DNA of 64,000 nt from Lysinibacillus odysseyi (GCA_014595895.1 JABUKB010000007.1:1-64000), one strand, 5' to 3'. Shown: positions 44,286 through 54,701, numbered from the stretch's first letter. Program-made: numbers and translations. The notes: generated from the sequence alone by a model not told the origin.

Positions 44286-44934
44286 TTATATCTCATTAAG
44301 AATTTTTTGTAGGGCAGTTACATATCCCGCCTTAAATACCCGAATGCCGTTTGCTTTTACTCTGCCATAATTATCGGTAGTCCATCCCTGATGGTTCATA
44401 AATTCGTTTGATATGGCATTTCTAAGAGCATCTATTTCGGTATCTGTCAGTTTATAAGAAAGCTCGACCATAACGACATCCTTATTTTTGCTTAGATCGT
44501 TTATTGGACGCATATCAATCGTAAAGGTTGTTTGTCCTTTAAGCAGAGAGTTTTCTCTTTTGAGCTTTTTATTTTCTGCCATAAGCATACCAACCAATGC
44601 CTTTGTTGTTGGTTCGGAGATACTTGCTAAGATATCATCGTTTACGGTTGTTCTCTTTTCTTTTTTAGGCTTTTTAGTGGTAGTTTTATAGTATTCAGCC
44701 CAATGGCTTATCAAAACTCTGTAATCCTCGGCATTTTTGTTCCTAAGTGCCTGTTCACTTGGACCGCCATCATTTGCTATCAGTCTGGCTATAGTGCCAA
44801 TGGAAAAATCTTTTATGTCAGACTCGGCCTGTTTTTTTACAGGCATTATTTATGAGTTCTAAAGTTTTCTTTTTCCTTGTAGAAGCGTTCTCATAAAACT
44901 TTGAGAATAGTTCATCTGGATGCATGTCCATCAT
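44286..44934 (-). pseudogene. GmtX-like (gamma-mobile-trio) protein with a frameshift
   Basis: From ATG 44934 (TTGGAGG site) the frame encodes MHPDELFSKFYENASTRKKK, then shifts by one base in a run of seven A at about 44831-44837. The second frame (44846-44286) continues KKQAESDIKDFSIGTIARL and GGPSEQALRNKNAEDYR, ending with WTTDNYGRVKANGIR. This matches GmtX, the small protein of gamma-mobile-trio elements, which carry anti-phage cargo. It is probably inactive here. A +1 slippage product is possible but is not the usual -1 type. Confidence 0.6.
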
Positions 44935-44979
44935 ATATCCTCCAATACATAAATTATTCTTGATCAATAGTAGAACTAT

Positions 44980-47502
44980 CTATATTGATAATAAATTACT
45001 GTTAAAAGTCACAGATTTAAGTTCATCAACAAACTCATTCTCAAACCCGATTTCTTCAAGTTTCTTACGCCCGATTGCATAAGGAATAGCATCTTTTAAA
45101 CTACCTGCACGATTGATCAAAAGCCTCATGAATTGATTTCCTGCAATGAGCTGTTCTTCTTCTGTTAACGAGAACATAACGGGCGTTTTATTGTTATTTT
45201 TTAATGTTAAATCTATAATTTGAGACCTTTGAAGAACTGCCTTGCTTGCATCTGTTTCAGGAAACAGTTCCGCCCCATTACAGATGATTTGAAGCTGTTC
45301 GAGTTCATGTTCAATGTTATTAATAGAAATTCCAACATCCAATATAGAACCTACGGTAACAAGCTGAAATCCATCATCAGAAGATGCTTCTTTGATTAAC
45401 TTCATGCACTTATCAATAAGACGAAGAGTGGCATTATAATCGTTTGCTAGCTTATCATTCTTCTGTATCTCCTGTGCAAATAATTGCTCATATTTAAGCA
45501 ATTCATGATGTTTTGTAAATATGGTTCCATTCAGTTCACATTCATATTTTTCATTTTCTAAAAGTTCTATATCATGCTGATATTTCATCACTCGTTTTCC
45601 TGTTTCGCCCATATTGTAGCCTATGGTATTAAAATGATGCACTAAGCCCGGAAGAAAAGCAGGACTAGTTACGAACCATCTACATCTGACACAGTTCTGC
45701 TCTGGAAAACCCGGAACAACACCATAAGTGATTTTATCCGTATCATCATTAACATATGTGCCACCTGAATCGCATCCAAAACCGCCTCTAGGACAAATTC
45801 CTTTATCACTTAAAACAATACTTGCACCTGATTTTTGAGCGTTGATTACTGCCTGATAAGCTATTGGGTCATTGGCAGCTACACTTGTTTCTAACTGTTC
45901 ATACTTTGCATCTCTAATAAATCGATCAAAAGCTTCTTTCTCATTTTCAAGAATGCTCTTTTCAGCCTGATTCATTGTATCTGTAACATATGAAATACCT
46001 AATTTTGTATAATAAAGAGTCATAATGAGTCTTGCGTGACCTGCGATAGCCTTTGAAAGAATAGGCATGGGAACTCCACCTTCAAGAGCATAGGCAGTTA
46101 TAAGTGATACTCTGAGTGAATGAAGGGGATAATAAGTTAGATCTTGACGGTCTGGACGTACAAATTTTAATGTCTTTTCTTCTTCGGATGATGTATTTTC
46201 TTTAAGCTGAACCTCAAGCTGTTTAAGTGTCTTATACCAAAAAGTATTCGATCCGTTTACTCCTATTGGCAAGTGTTCCTGTCCTATTGAAGTAGGATTT
46301 CTAAAAAGAAATGTGATTTCCCCCATTTGTTTTAAAATCCTCACATCTTTCATAAATCCTAAGTGGTTTCCTGTCATTTCCGTCCATTTTGCAGGTCGAG
46401 AAATAGGATTGTACTTCATCTGCCAATCCCTAAGTTTTGCAAGCCAGTATTGTGCTTCTTCGTACTGCCAAGGAACGTCATAGTCTTTATCGGATTCCTC
46501 TTTGGTGATGTCTGCTGTTTTATTCGTGTTGATAAAAAAACCTGTCATTTCAAGCTGCGTTGTATTGTCTATAAATTTACGAAGAACGCCCCTTTCCAAA
46601 GGATTTTTTTCTGTCCCTTGACTTAAATGTGAATCATTCTTAATCTATTCTCCAGCCATATTTCGCATAGACTGCACATACTTATAAGTATCCATTTCTC
46701 CACTGTCAAGCATACGCACTTGATAAGTTCTCAAAGGAAGAAGGAGCTTTGTCAAAAGCAACACAGTAGTCCCCGGAAACCATATATCATATACTTCTTC
46801 AGAAAGTCCTTTTCTTCTCTGTTCATACTTGGAAGTTTTTCTGACCCTGTAAACACAGTCTGTGTCATTTTCATCAATAACTGACTTATCAACAATGAAC
46901 CAATCACCACCTGTACTTGAATCGCCTACACTTTGTGCAAATTTCAAGTCTTGAAAGCAGGTTGCATTTGGAGGGCAAAGTATATTATGAAGGTCTTTAA
47001 TGTATCGATAAGGCAGGACATTCTTATCTGATTCATTACGTCGCGATGATTTTACAGAGTCTGGTAAGTATTTTGTTAGAGGATTTTTAAATTCTGCCGG
47101 AGTAAGCTTGTTTCCTAAATCATCTTCAACCGAAAACTTCTCTTCAATAATCCAGTCAACAAATGCAACAATCTTTTTTGCTTCAGTTAAAGCATAGGAT
47201 TGTAAGTCTCTTTCTGCATAAATAATCTCGTAAAAATCTGGGGTGTCATATTCTATTGAAATGAACTCCTGCACAGACCTAGTGATGTTATAGGGAATAA
47301 CATATTTCTTAAAGAAGTTTGATAGAACTGAAAGTGCTTTGCTTTTGCCTCTTACAACCGTTTTTATCCATTCCGTGGCATATTCATTCCATTGCTGTAA
47401 ATCAGCATCATATTCTAAAAGCCATTCGAGGCTTTCACTCCTAGACGTTCCATGAACCTTTAACTCAAGTTCTCTTTTCTTGGCTTTTTCCTTTAACTGT
47501 TC
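44980..47502 (-). pseudogene. GmtZ/VPA1269-like integrase, truncated and interrupted
   Basis: One continuous frame of about 840 codons runs from the IS66 border (47502) to 44980, broken only by TAG at 46645 in place of a Trp. The C-terminal part has tyrosine-recombinase-like signatures HSLRVSLITAYALEGG, IAGHARLIMT and YYTK. It also has a Cys-rich segment (CPRGGFGCDSGG, CVRCRWF). It resembles the large integrase of gamma-mobile-trio elements. The N-terminal start lies beyond IS66 and is missing, and no GmtY gene is seen. Confidence 0.6.
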
Positions 47503-47586
47503 GTAAGCCCGTAATCAAACAACGCATATAAAATGCCAGGCACCTCCGGTACTCTAAATGTATCATTCAAAGGAGGTGCCATTCTT

Positions 47587-47781
47587 ATGCCAACAAACGA
47601 ATTAACCATTGTTCCCGTCAAACTCGATCCTCTTCCAGTTGAAACTTCTTCGCTCCATTCTAGCCAATACACTGCTGAGCCAAGTTGTGTAATTAAAACC
47701 GATACGGCTGAAGTTTTCTTCTTCAATGGCGTAGATGAGCACATTATCCATACCATTATGAAGGAGCTGAACAGTCGATGA
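47587..47781 (+). CDS. IS66 accessory protein TnpA-like
   Basis: 64 residues from ATG 47587, behind AAAGGAGG. It occupies the first-ORF position of IS66 elements. An upstream in-frame ATG at 47533 would overlap the IS end and has no site. It overlaps the start of tnpB by four bases. Confidence 0.7.
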   Translation: MPTNELTIVPVKLDPLPVETSSLHSSQYTAEPSCVIKTDTAEVFFFNGVDEHIIHTIMKELNSR

Positions 47782-48131
47782 AGCATGATTTTACCAGTGT
47801 GGAAAACATCTACATCATATGTGGCAAGACCGATATGCGTAAAGGTATTGATGGTCTTGCAACGCTCATTCAAGATTCTTTCGAATTGGATCCATATAGC
47901 GACTCTATCTTTCTGTTTTCCGGATGGAGCAAGGACCACTATAAATGTTTGTATTTCGATGGAGATGGCTTCGCCATACTTTATAAACGATTAGATAACG
48001 GCCAACTGCAATGACCAAAAGATGAAAAGGAAGTACGAAATCTTTCGCAGCAAGAGCTTCGCTGGTTATTAGAAGGACTATCCCTGCAACAGCCGAAGGC
48101 CATTGCAAAATCTGTAAAAAGTGTCTTTTAA
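47778..48131 (+). pseudogene. tnpB: IS66 TnpB with an in-frame stop
   Basis: IS66 Orf2 protein (YIICGKTDMRKGIDGLATLI, LFSGWSKDHYKCLYFDGDGF). TGA at 48012-48014 replaces the Trp of the conserved Leu-Gln-Trp-Pro motif, and the same frame continues PKDEKEVRNLSQQELRWL to 48131. The helper function is probably lost. Confidence 0.85.
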
Positions 48132-48184
48132 TCACGCTATCCTAAATGGTATAATCATCCATACATTATACTGAACGAAATGCG

Positions 48185-49774
48185 GTGAATGATTTGGAGA
48201 ACACTTCTACTACAACCGATAAAGTGGTTCAACTACTAGAAGAACAATTAACGTATTTGAAACAACAAAACGGAGATTTATCGCAACAAAACAATGACTT
48301 ATTAACACGAATTGAAGCGTTAACGGAACAAGTTCGCCAATTAACGAAAGCTTTATATGGATCTAAATCAGAAAAATCCAAATATCAAGCACCAGACGGA
48401 CAAGGCTCTTTATTTGAAGACGATCCGTCTTTTAGTGAATCTGAGCAGACAGAAGAACAAAGCACGGAAACCGTTCGCTATACGGTAACCCGTAAAAAAA
48501 CGAATAAAAAGCGAAATGATTCGTTTCGTGATGACATGGAAGTAGAAGAAATTCACCATCACCCGGCTAACATGATATGTGACTGTTGCCTTGGTGAAAT
48601 GGTAGAATTCAGTTCCAAGATGGTACGTGAAGAAGCGAAATTCATTCCAGCTACCATGAAGCGTGTACAACATATTGAACACGTGTATGAGTGCAAAACG
48701 TGTAAAAAAGATGCGACACAAAAAGCACAAATTAAACGTGGGAAAGCACCACAAGGTGCCATTCAACAAAGCATTGCCGCTCCCACTGTTTTAGCGAAGC
48801 TTATCTACGATAAGTTTGTCCAGTACCTGCCCCTTTACCGTCAGGTAAAGGAGTGGGAACGATACGGTCTAAATACAAACGACAAGAATTTATCCAATTG
48901 GGTGATTCGCGTAGCGGAAGATTGGCTTCAACCGCTTTATGACCTGATGAAGCAACTGTTAACGGCGAAATCAGTGCTGCATGTGGACGAAACTTACGCA
49001 CAAATACTCAACCGTTCAGACGGAAAGCCCGGCCAATCGAACGCCTATAACTGGGTATGTCGTAGTGTACTAAGTGAAGGTCCTGTGATTGTTCTATTTA
49101 AAATTGCGCTATCACGAGGGCGAGCTGTATTAGCAAATTTAATTGCGGGATTCAAAGGGACTGTGATCTGTGATGGCTATTCCGCCTATGGTCAATTACC
49201 TGAGATTGAGTTCGCCAATTGTTGGGCGCACGTACGACGTTATTGGCTGAAAGCCGATAGCAAGAATGGGCAGATAGGTGTTGAGTACTGCGACCGGCTG
49301 TTTCATATCGAGCGTAAAATCAAACACCTTTCACCAGAAGAACGTATGTAAGTTCGCCAGCAAGAAGCGAAACCTATCGTAGAAGAATTCTTCGATTGGA
49401 TTGATCGTTCCCCTTTCTTCGGGAAAAATGCGATTGCGAAAGCAGCAGAATATACCTTGAGTAGAGCAGCTGAGCTAAAGGTCTTTCTTGACAATGGGCA
49501 TGTCGCAATAGATAACAATCCTGCTGAAAATGCCATTCGTCCAAATGTGATTGGTCGCAAAAACTGGCTTTTCTCTGTGAGTGAAGCAGGTGCCAAGGCG
49601 AATGCCATCTGTTTAAGCTTGGCTGAAACAGCGAAAGCAAACGGGATTGATTTTTATCAGTATCTGGTGAAGTTGATAACGGAGCTACCTACTTTACCGA
49701 TTCATCAACAGCCTGAGATTTTACATAACTACATGCCTTGGTCAGAAAATATTCAGACCACATGTGCAAAATAG
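48185..49774 (+). pseudogene. tnpC: IS66 transposase TnpC with an in-frame stop
   Basis: A 530-codon DDE transposase frame. It has an N-terminal coiled-coil leucine-zipper region, a zinc-finger-like CDCCLGEMV and CKTC, and the catalytic region with LHVDETY, CDGYSAYG and NNPAENAIRP. TAA at 49349-49351 interrupts it after SPEERM, and the frame continues unchanged to 49774. The stop probably abolishes activity. Confidence 0.88.
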
Positions 49775-49858
49775 CCAGCTAGCTGAAAAAATTTCAACTA
49801 GTTGGCCATTCGTCGTGCGTACCGCAAAGGTGCGCTCTTTTTTATATTTCGGGCTTAC

Positions 49859-50291
49859 TTTAGAAGTAGAGAGCTTTCGTGACATTATGCAATCAACTGA
49901 AAACAGGGCAAGTAGTTGCCAAGACAGAGGGACAAGGAAGTATCGGTCATTTATCTTGGCATAACATTTAACATGTGGAAATTTCTCGTGAGGAATTAGA
50001 ACAAACAATGCGATCATTCAAAATCGATACGAAATACTTTCCGAACCCAATTCGAACATCCGATGCTTTTCGTAGAGCTACACAGGAGCTGAAGCATACA
50101 AAAGTGCCAACGATGAAGCCGAATGTGTATCTCAATTATTTAACGCGAGAGGTGACGACAGATGCTCAATTTGCGAAGTTCCAAATATTCTACGTGCCAA
50201 TTTATTAGGTAAATCGAATAGGGAGTTATTTGCTAGCTATCCTGTTAGACCAAGTGCTGGTGAAGAGCTTTCTGCTGCGAATAAACATTAA
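49859..50291 (+). pseudogene. DUF6744-like gene fragment
   Basis: In the frame after the IS66 right end, VTLCNQLKTGQVVAKTEGQG, a TAA stop (49969) and then VEISREELEQTMRSF, YFPNPIRTSDAFRRATQEL and LNYLTREVTTDAQFAKF are readable. A frame change then gives LRANLLGKSNRELFASYPVR to 50291. This resembles DUF6744 proteins of Bacillus phages and plasmids. The 5' part was cut by IS66. Confidence 0.5.
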
Positions 50292-50342
50292 ATTTAACAA
50301 ATAGCGATGTTATTGAATGCTCACGAAATCCTTAAATGGAAA

Positions 50343-50970
50343 GTTATCTGATAATTTGTTAGAATACTCTTAATTAACCAATCCACTACTTTACTGTAAG
50401 TAGCAGCTGTCATATCTCCTAGAGAAGATTCAGTTTGAACGCAAGTTAGGTTTCTGCTGGAATTTGGCATGAAATTGAATAGTACCGCACCTTTATTTGG
50501 TGTGCCTATAAGTCGAATGGACATTACGTCTATTCGGCTTTTTTGCGTTTAAAAAAGCGAATGGTTGATTAAAAAGTTCAAAGGAGGAAGTAAAATGGGC
50601 AATGTCATGGAAATCAGGGACTACTTAAATGCACAGTTTTTTGAGCGTGAGGCGGAGGTCGATGCCATTTTAACCGCCGTTCTTGCGAAGCAGCATACGC
50701 TTTTGATCGGACCAGCGGGAACAGGGAAGTCAGCACTGGCAAGTGAGCTTCATCGTTGTATTGACGGACTTGGTTACTTCCAGTGGCTATTGACGAAATT
50801 TTCAACACCAGAAGAAATTTTCGGTCCCCTGTCGCTTGCTCGCTTAGAAGAGGACCGGTATGAGCGTAATGTAGAAGGGAAACTGCCAACGGTGCATCTC
50901 GCTTTTTTAGACGAAATCTTTAAAAGCAACAGTGCCATTTTAAATGCGCTGCTGACAATGATTAACGAGC
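50343..50970 (+). repeat. 630-bp duplicated segment, copy 2
   Basis: Leader and 5' part of the intact MoxR gene, matching 32017-32645. The terminator-like hairpin AAGTCGAATGGAC / GTCTATTCGGCTTTTTT lies at about 50510-50545, directly before the ribosome binding site. Confidence 0.85.
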
Positions 50971-51710
50971 GCATCTTTTATAACGGCAGCGATATTGTAA
51001 GAGCGCCTTTAATGAGCGTCATTGGTGCATCGAACGAGTACCCGGAAAGTGAGGGGCTTGAAGCGTTGTTTGATCGGTTTCTGTTACGTATGGAAACGAG
51101 CTATATCCAGTCAGACCAGACGTTTCTGCAAATGCTCGTTCCGAATAAAAAGATCGCTTTGCCAAAGATGACGCTGGAGGAATTAGAGGATGAACAGTTT
51201 GCGGTAAGTTTAATTGATATCCCGCGTCACATATTGGAAAAGCTAGTGGTCGTGCGTGGGGATTTAAAGAATGAAGGGATACAGGCATCAGACCGCCGCT
51301 ATAAGCAGAGCTTGTCTGTATTGCAGGCGAAAGCTTATTTAGATGGTCGCCAAGCAGTGAAGTTATCAGATATGCTACTGCTTCAGCACGCCCTGTGGGA
51401 AACACCGGAGCAGCAGGAGCTGGTAAAAGAGATACTGGAGAGCCACTGCTATTTACAAAGTGAAAAGGAACTGACACAGCTTCGCCAGGTATTTAAGGAA
51501 ATGCACCAAAAATACGGTGTCGTGTTAACGAATGCGGGCAGCTTTAATGACCAGGAAATTGCTGAGGGGAATTTGCAGCTAAAGGAGATCACGTCCCGTA
51601 CGGAAACCTTAGTTTCTGGAAACCCGGAGGTACAAACGGAAGGCACGGAGATGTTAAAGGACATTCAAACGTTCCAGGCGAAGCTTGCGCAGGCAACATT
51701 AGAGATTTAG
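50595..51710 (+). CDS. MoxR-type AAA+ ATPase
   Basis: 371 residues. Walker A GPAGTGKS (residues 39-46), Walker B AFLDEIF (about 103-109), sensor GASNEYPESEGLEALFDRF and a C-terminal lid place it in the MoxR/RavA group. These ATPases act as chaperone-like remodellers with a VWA-domain partner, which is the next gene. AAAGGAGG precedes the ATG at 50595; an upstream start is less well placed. A ~245-base leader with a hairpin precedes it. A truncated copy lies at 32263. Confidence 0.92.
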   Translation: MGNVMEIRDYLNAQFFEREAEVDAILTAVLAKQHTLLIGPAGTGKSALASELHRCIDGLGYFQWLLTKFSTPEEIFGPLSLARLEEDRYERNVEGKLPTVHLAFLDEIFKSNSAILNALLTMINERIFYNGSDIVRAPLMSVIGASNEYPESEGLEALFDRFLLRMETSYIQSDQTFLQMLVPNKKIALPKMTLEELEDEQFAVSLIDIPRHILEKLVVVRGDLKNEGIQASDRRYKQSLSVLQAKAYLDGRQAVKLSDMLLLQHALWETPEQQELVKEILESHCYLQSEKELTQLRQVFKEMHQKYGVVLTNAGSFNDQEIAEGNLQLKEITSRTETLVSGNPEVQTEGTEMLKDIQTFQAKLAQATLEI

Positions 51711-51752
51711 AGGTGGCGTTTGCCACCTCTATTTTTATAGGAGGGACACATT

Positions 51753-53099
51753 ATGAAACGGAAAAAGGAATCGGTGTTAAATAGTGATTTATTCGATCAC
51801 TACACGTATGAAAAAATCTATCAGTCTTCTAAAAAACTGCAAGGTATTACAGGACAGCAGGAGTATCCTTATTTTAAAGCACTTCAGCAAGATGTGTGGA
51901 GCAGTCTTTATAAGGTGAATCCACAAATTGAAGAGGATGTGGAACAGGAGCTTTTAGGTAATCAAAGGCTCATGCAAAACGTGATGACAGACGAGGCGTA
52001 CAGTGAATCACGTCCCAATACGACGCTTGACACGCTGTATGCAGCCATTTCCTCACTGCTGTTTACCGAAAAAATTGCAGAGTGGTTAGAGGAAATGAAA
52101 AAAGAGCCGGATGTACAAAAAGCATATGAGGACTTACAAAATGCACAGAGTACGGAAGAAAAGCAGCAGGCACACGAGGATTTGGCAAAAGCTTTGGCAA
52201 CGCTGGGGGAGCAAAGTAAGCCGGGATTCTCAGACGCGGTTCAACAGGCAGGTCCTGTAGTCAAAGGCGTAAAAGCATTACTTGCAGGGCACGGGCACAA
52301 AATGCAAAATATTCCCCTGAAGCAGCAGCAGGCGTTAGCTGAAAGTTTACTGGATAACCCGAGGCTCACGAAAATTGCAAATGAGATTGGTCGATTTCAG
52401 ATGCTGTCAAGCGGCTTTAAAAAGACCAAGGTGAAACAGGCACCGGGTGTTGCGGATATTACACAGGGCGCTGAACTAGAGCATGTATTAGCCAGTGAGC
52501 TTGCCGGGCTAAGACACCCAATATTAAAGCGCCAGTTTCGGAAAAAATATGTAGAAGGCAAACTCGCAATGTATGAGCATCGAGGGCGTGACGAATCGGG
52601 GCTAGGCCCCATGGTTATCTGCTTGGATGAATCTGGCTCCATGCGATCCCGTATCGACGAAGCAAAAGCTTTCACGCTATCCCTTTTACTAAAGGCAAAA
52701 AGGCAAAAGCGTGATGTTGTCGTCATTCGTTTTGATGATGGAATAGAGCTACGTGAGTTTCCGAAAGGTCTCGTAACGGAGAACGAGCTCGTACAATTTG
52801 CTACCAGCTTTCTAGGGGGCGGTACAAACTTTGAGAAACCTTTAAAAGAAGCGCTGGCTCATATTGAAAAAAGCATGTTTAAGGAAGCGGATATTGTTTT
52901 TATAACGGATGGGGAGGCAGATCTGACACCGCAGTTTTTAACGAACTTTCAAACGGTAAAAAAGCAAAAGGATTTTTACACGTACGGCATTTTAATCGGA
53001 AGCGCCCAGGCTTCACTGGCAGTTTTCTGTGATGAGGTGGCGAGTGTAAAGCATTTAAAGGAAAGGGGGGTCTTACAAATACTACGGAACATTAATTGA
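51753..53099 (+). CDS. VWA-domain protein, partner of MoxR
   Basis: 448 residues. The von Willebrand A domain (about 285-440) has the MIDAS motif MVICLDESGSMRS (about residue 287) and the strand VVVIRFDDGIELREF. The N-terminal 270 residues are helical and Gln-rich, as in ViaA-like proteins. It follows the MoxR gene by 42 bases with an AGGAGG site, so the pair forms an operon of the MoxR-VWA (RavA-ViaA-like) type. The substrate is unknown. Confidence 0.92.
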   Translation: MKRKKESVLNSDLFDHYTYEKIYQSSKKLQGITGQQEYPYFKALQQDVWSSLYKVNPQIEEDVEQELLGNQRLMQNVMTDEAYSESRPNTTLDTLYAAISSLLFTEKIAEWLEEMKKEPDVQKAYEDLQNAQSTEEKQQAHEDLAKALATLGEQSKPGFSDAVQQAGPVVKGVKALLAGHGHKMQNIPLKQQQALAESLLDNPRLTKIANEIGRFQMLSSGFKKTKVKQAPGVADITQGAELEHVLASELAGLRHPILKRQFRKKYVEGKLAMYEHRGRDESGLGPMVICLDESGSMRSRIDEAKAFTLSLLLKAKRQKRDVVVIRFDDGIELREFPKGLVTENELVQFATSFLGGGTNFEKPLKEALAHIEKSMFKEADIVFITDGEADLTPQFLTNFQTVKKQKDFYTYGILIGSAQASLAVFCDEVASVKHLKERGVLQILRNIN

Positions 53100-53166
53100 C
53101 AAACATATTAATACATTAATTTATAAACATATTAATGTATTAATATATCCGATTAATCCTTTTCGA
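53100..53166. repeat. two copies of the 13-bp palindrome before the XRE gene end
   Basis: TTAATACATTAAT (53108-53120) and TTAATGTATTAAT (53132-53144) lie between the VWA gene and the convergent XRE gene. Confidence 0.7.
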
Positions 53167-53664
53167 TTAATCGGAACCTACATAATCAGCACTGTTATGG
53201 GGGGACGGTACGCCACTTGGCTCTTTCAGTTTTAGAATTTCCCACATCAGACGGAGCTGCTGCACCTGCGTAGCGCTAAGCTGTTCAAGTTCCTCTTCAA
53301 GCCAGTGTCGAAGCGCATCATTCGTTAAATTTTCAAGCTTTTTTTGATAGCTGGTCTGGTAGTCAGAGGCTTTTTCCATTACATACAGCATTTCTGCATT
53401 ATAGCGGTTGTATTGCATGTTTTTGAGCAAGATTTCCTGCGAACCCAGCAGTTCATCGAATCCTTTATTATAAAGAGCAGCCAATTTAATTAAGCTGTCG
53501 ATTGTCGGAACACTGCGACCAGATTCATAGTAGGAGTAGGCAGAGGGGGTCATCCCTAAATACTCGGCTACATCCAATATGCGTAAGCCGATTTCTAAGC
53601 GAGATTGCTTCAGACTATGACGAAGGTGCTCCCGGACTTCCTGTATATCAATTATGCCGTTCAT
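53167..53664 (-). CDS. XRE-family transcriptional regulator
   Basis: 165 residues with an N-terminal helix-turn-helix (about 18-75, RLEIGLRILDVAEYLGMTPS, YYESGRSVPTIDSLIKLA) and a helical C-terminal half. AAGGTGG precedes the ATG by seven bases. It is divergent from the transfer operon and is the natural candidate repressor of its promoter. The imperfect palindrome AACAAT ... ATTGTT (53709-53726) lies in the intergenic region. Confidence 0.85.
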   Translation of the reverse strand: MNGIIDIQEVREHLRHSLKQSRLEIGLRILDVAEYLGMTPSAYSYYESGRSVPTIDSLIKLAALYNKGFDELLGSQEILLKNMQYNRYNAEMLYVMEKASDYQTSYQKKLENLTNDALRHWLEEELEQLSATQVQQLRLMWEILKLKEPSGVPSPHNSADYVGSD

Positions 53665-53708
53665 AAAGCCACCACCTTATTAGTCAGAATATTTTAAAAT
53701 TATTTTAC

Positions 53709-53803
53709 AACAATTTCAGTATTGTTACAAATATTAAAGATATTGTATATTTACCATTTATACCCCGTAATTTTTTGACAGCCTCAGAAAATTACTATAT
53801 AAT
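53709..53803 (+). promoter_or_regulatory. consensus promoter of the transfer operon with candidate operator
   Basis: TTGACA (53775-53780), exactly 17 bases, TATAAT (53798-53803): a perfect sigma-A promoter. An upstream palindrome AACAAT...ATTGTT (53709-53726) may bind the divergent XRE protein. The 5' leader before the first gene is about 85 bases. Confidence 0.8.
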
Positions 53804-53896
53804 TCAGAATAATCAAAAGATACTTAACTTTAATTTATTTTTCTGGCTAAAAATTTTACAGACTTAACTTTTAATTATGTAAAAGGGGTGAGAAAG

Positions 53897-54553
53897 ATGG
53901 GCTATTTTGCTGTATGGGTGAAAACAGGGAAAGAAATAGCAGTGCAACAGGAATTGTTATCGCGTAATCTGCCGCAGCTTACGTCTGTCTTTGCGATGGA
54001 TCGATTTACAGCCGCTGTTCCGTCTGCCCATCTGTCATCCTCGGCATCATTTTTTGAGATTGATGTGGGCGATTATTTGCATAAAGAGCATATTCGAGAA
54101 ACGTTGCAGCAGTTACGCCAGACGTCTCTTCACTTTGCAGATACAGAATTGGATACACGCGAGATGATGCAAAGCTACCGCAGGACACTGCATGCATTAA
54201 CAGAGGATTTAGAAAAGGCACGAATGGGTACCGAGATGCCTTATTTACCTGGCTATATCTTAATTGATATAAATACCGAGCAGGATGAACTGGATGCTGT
54301 TTTATGGCATCAAATTAAAGAGATTCCAGATGTGATTGGATTTCCTTCACAATATGCTCTACCGGAAGACGAGGTTTTAGCGATGTTTGTTACGCTTGCA
54401 CCTAGTCCTGTTTTCCCTGTGTCAAAAATAATTACATGGTTATCAACTTCCCTAGTACCTTCTTCAATCCGTTTCTTTGATCAAGTTATGGAGCGCTTAG
54501 CAAGGCTGCGGCTCTTGCATTTGTATATACGAAAGAGGAGGATCACTTGCTGA
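53897..54553 (+). CDS. NusG-like (NGN-domain) antitermination protein
   Basis: About 218 residues. YFAVWVKTGKEIAVQQELLS begins the NGN domain. MPYLPGYILIDI and LWHQIKEIPDVIGFPSQYAL follow in the order of NusG/LoaP-type proteins. Such paralogs bind RNA polymerase at operon heads and let it read through terminators. No clear KOW domain is visible after residue ~165. The last ~50 residues have atypical composition, and another frame there looks equally coding, so a frameshift is possible. It is the first gene of the transfer operon. Confidence 0.7.
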   Translation: MGYFAVWVKTGKEIAVQQELLSRNLPQLTSVFAMDRFTAAVPSAHLSSSASFFEIDVGDYLHKEHIRETLQQLRQTSLHFADTELDTREMMQSYRRTLHALTEDLEKARMGTEMPYLPGYILIDINTEQDELDAVLWHQIKEIPDVIGFPSQYALPEDEVLAMFVTLAPSPVFPVSKIITWLSTSLVPSSIRFFDQVMERLARLRLLHLYIRKRRITC

Positions 54554-54701
54554 GTCGGTCTTGCTAAAACGGTGAAGGGGTAGTAGGGGAGATGATTCGT
54601 TACTTTTTGGATTCGGCTATATTTATTTTTCTCGAAAGATAAGCTTTTCGGGAAATGGCGGAGCACGCCCTAAAAACTTACTCAATCTGAGGTGAAAATA
54701 A

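Larger units (their letters stand above)
47503..49858 (+). mobile_element. IS66-family insertion sequence (decaying)
   Basis: Ends begin GTAAGCCCG on both sides (47503 and, inverted, 49858), the typical IS66 tip. It encodes the three IS66 proteins in order, but tnpB and tnpC each carry a stop. The 8-bp flanks (AACTGTTC and TTTAGAAG) do not match, so no target duplication remains; adjacent DNA has been rearranged. It truncates the GmtZ-like gene on the left and a DUF6744-like fragment on the right. Confidence 0.88.
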
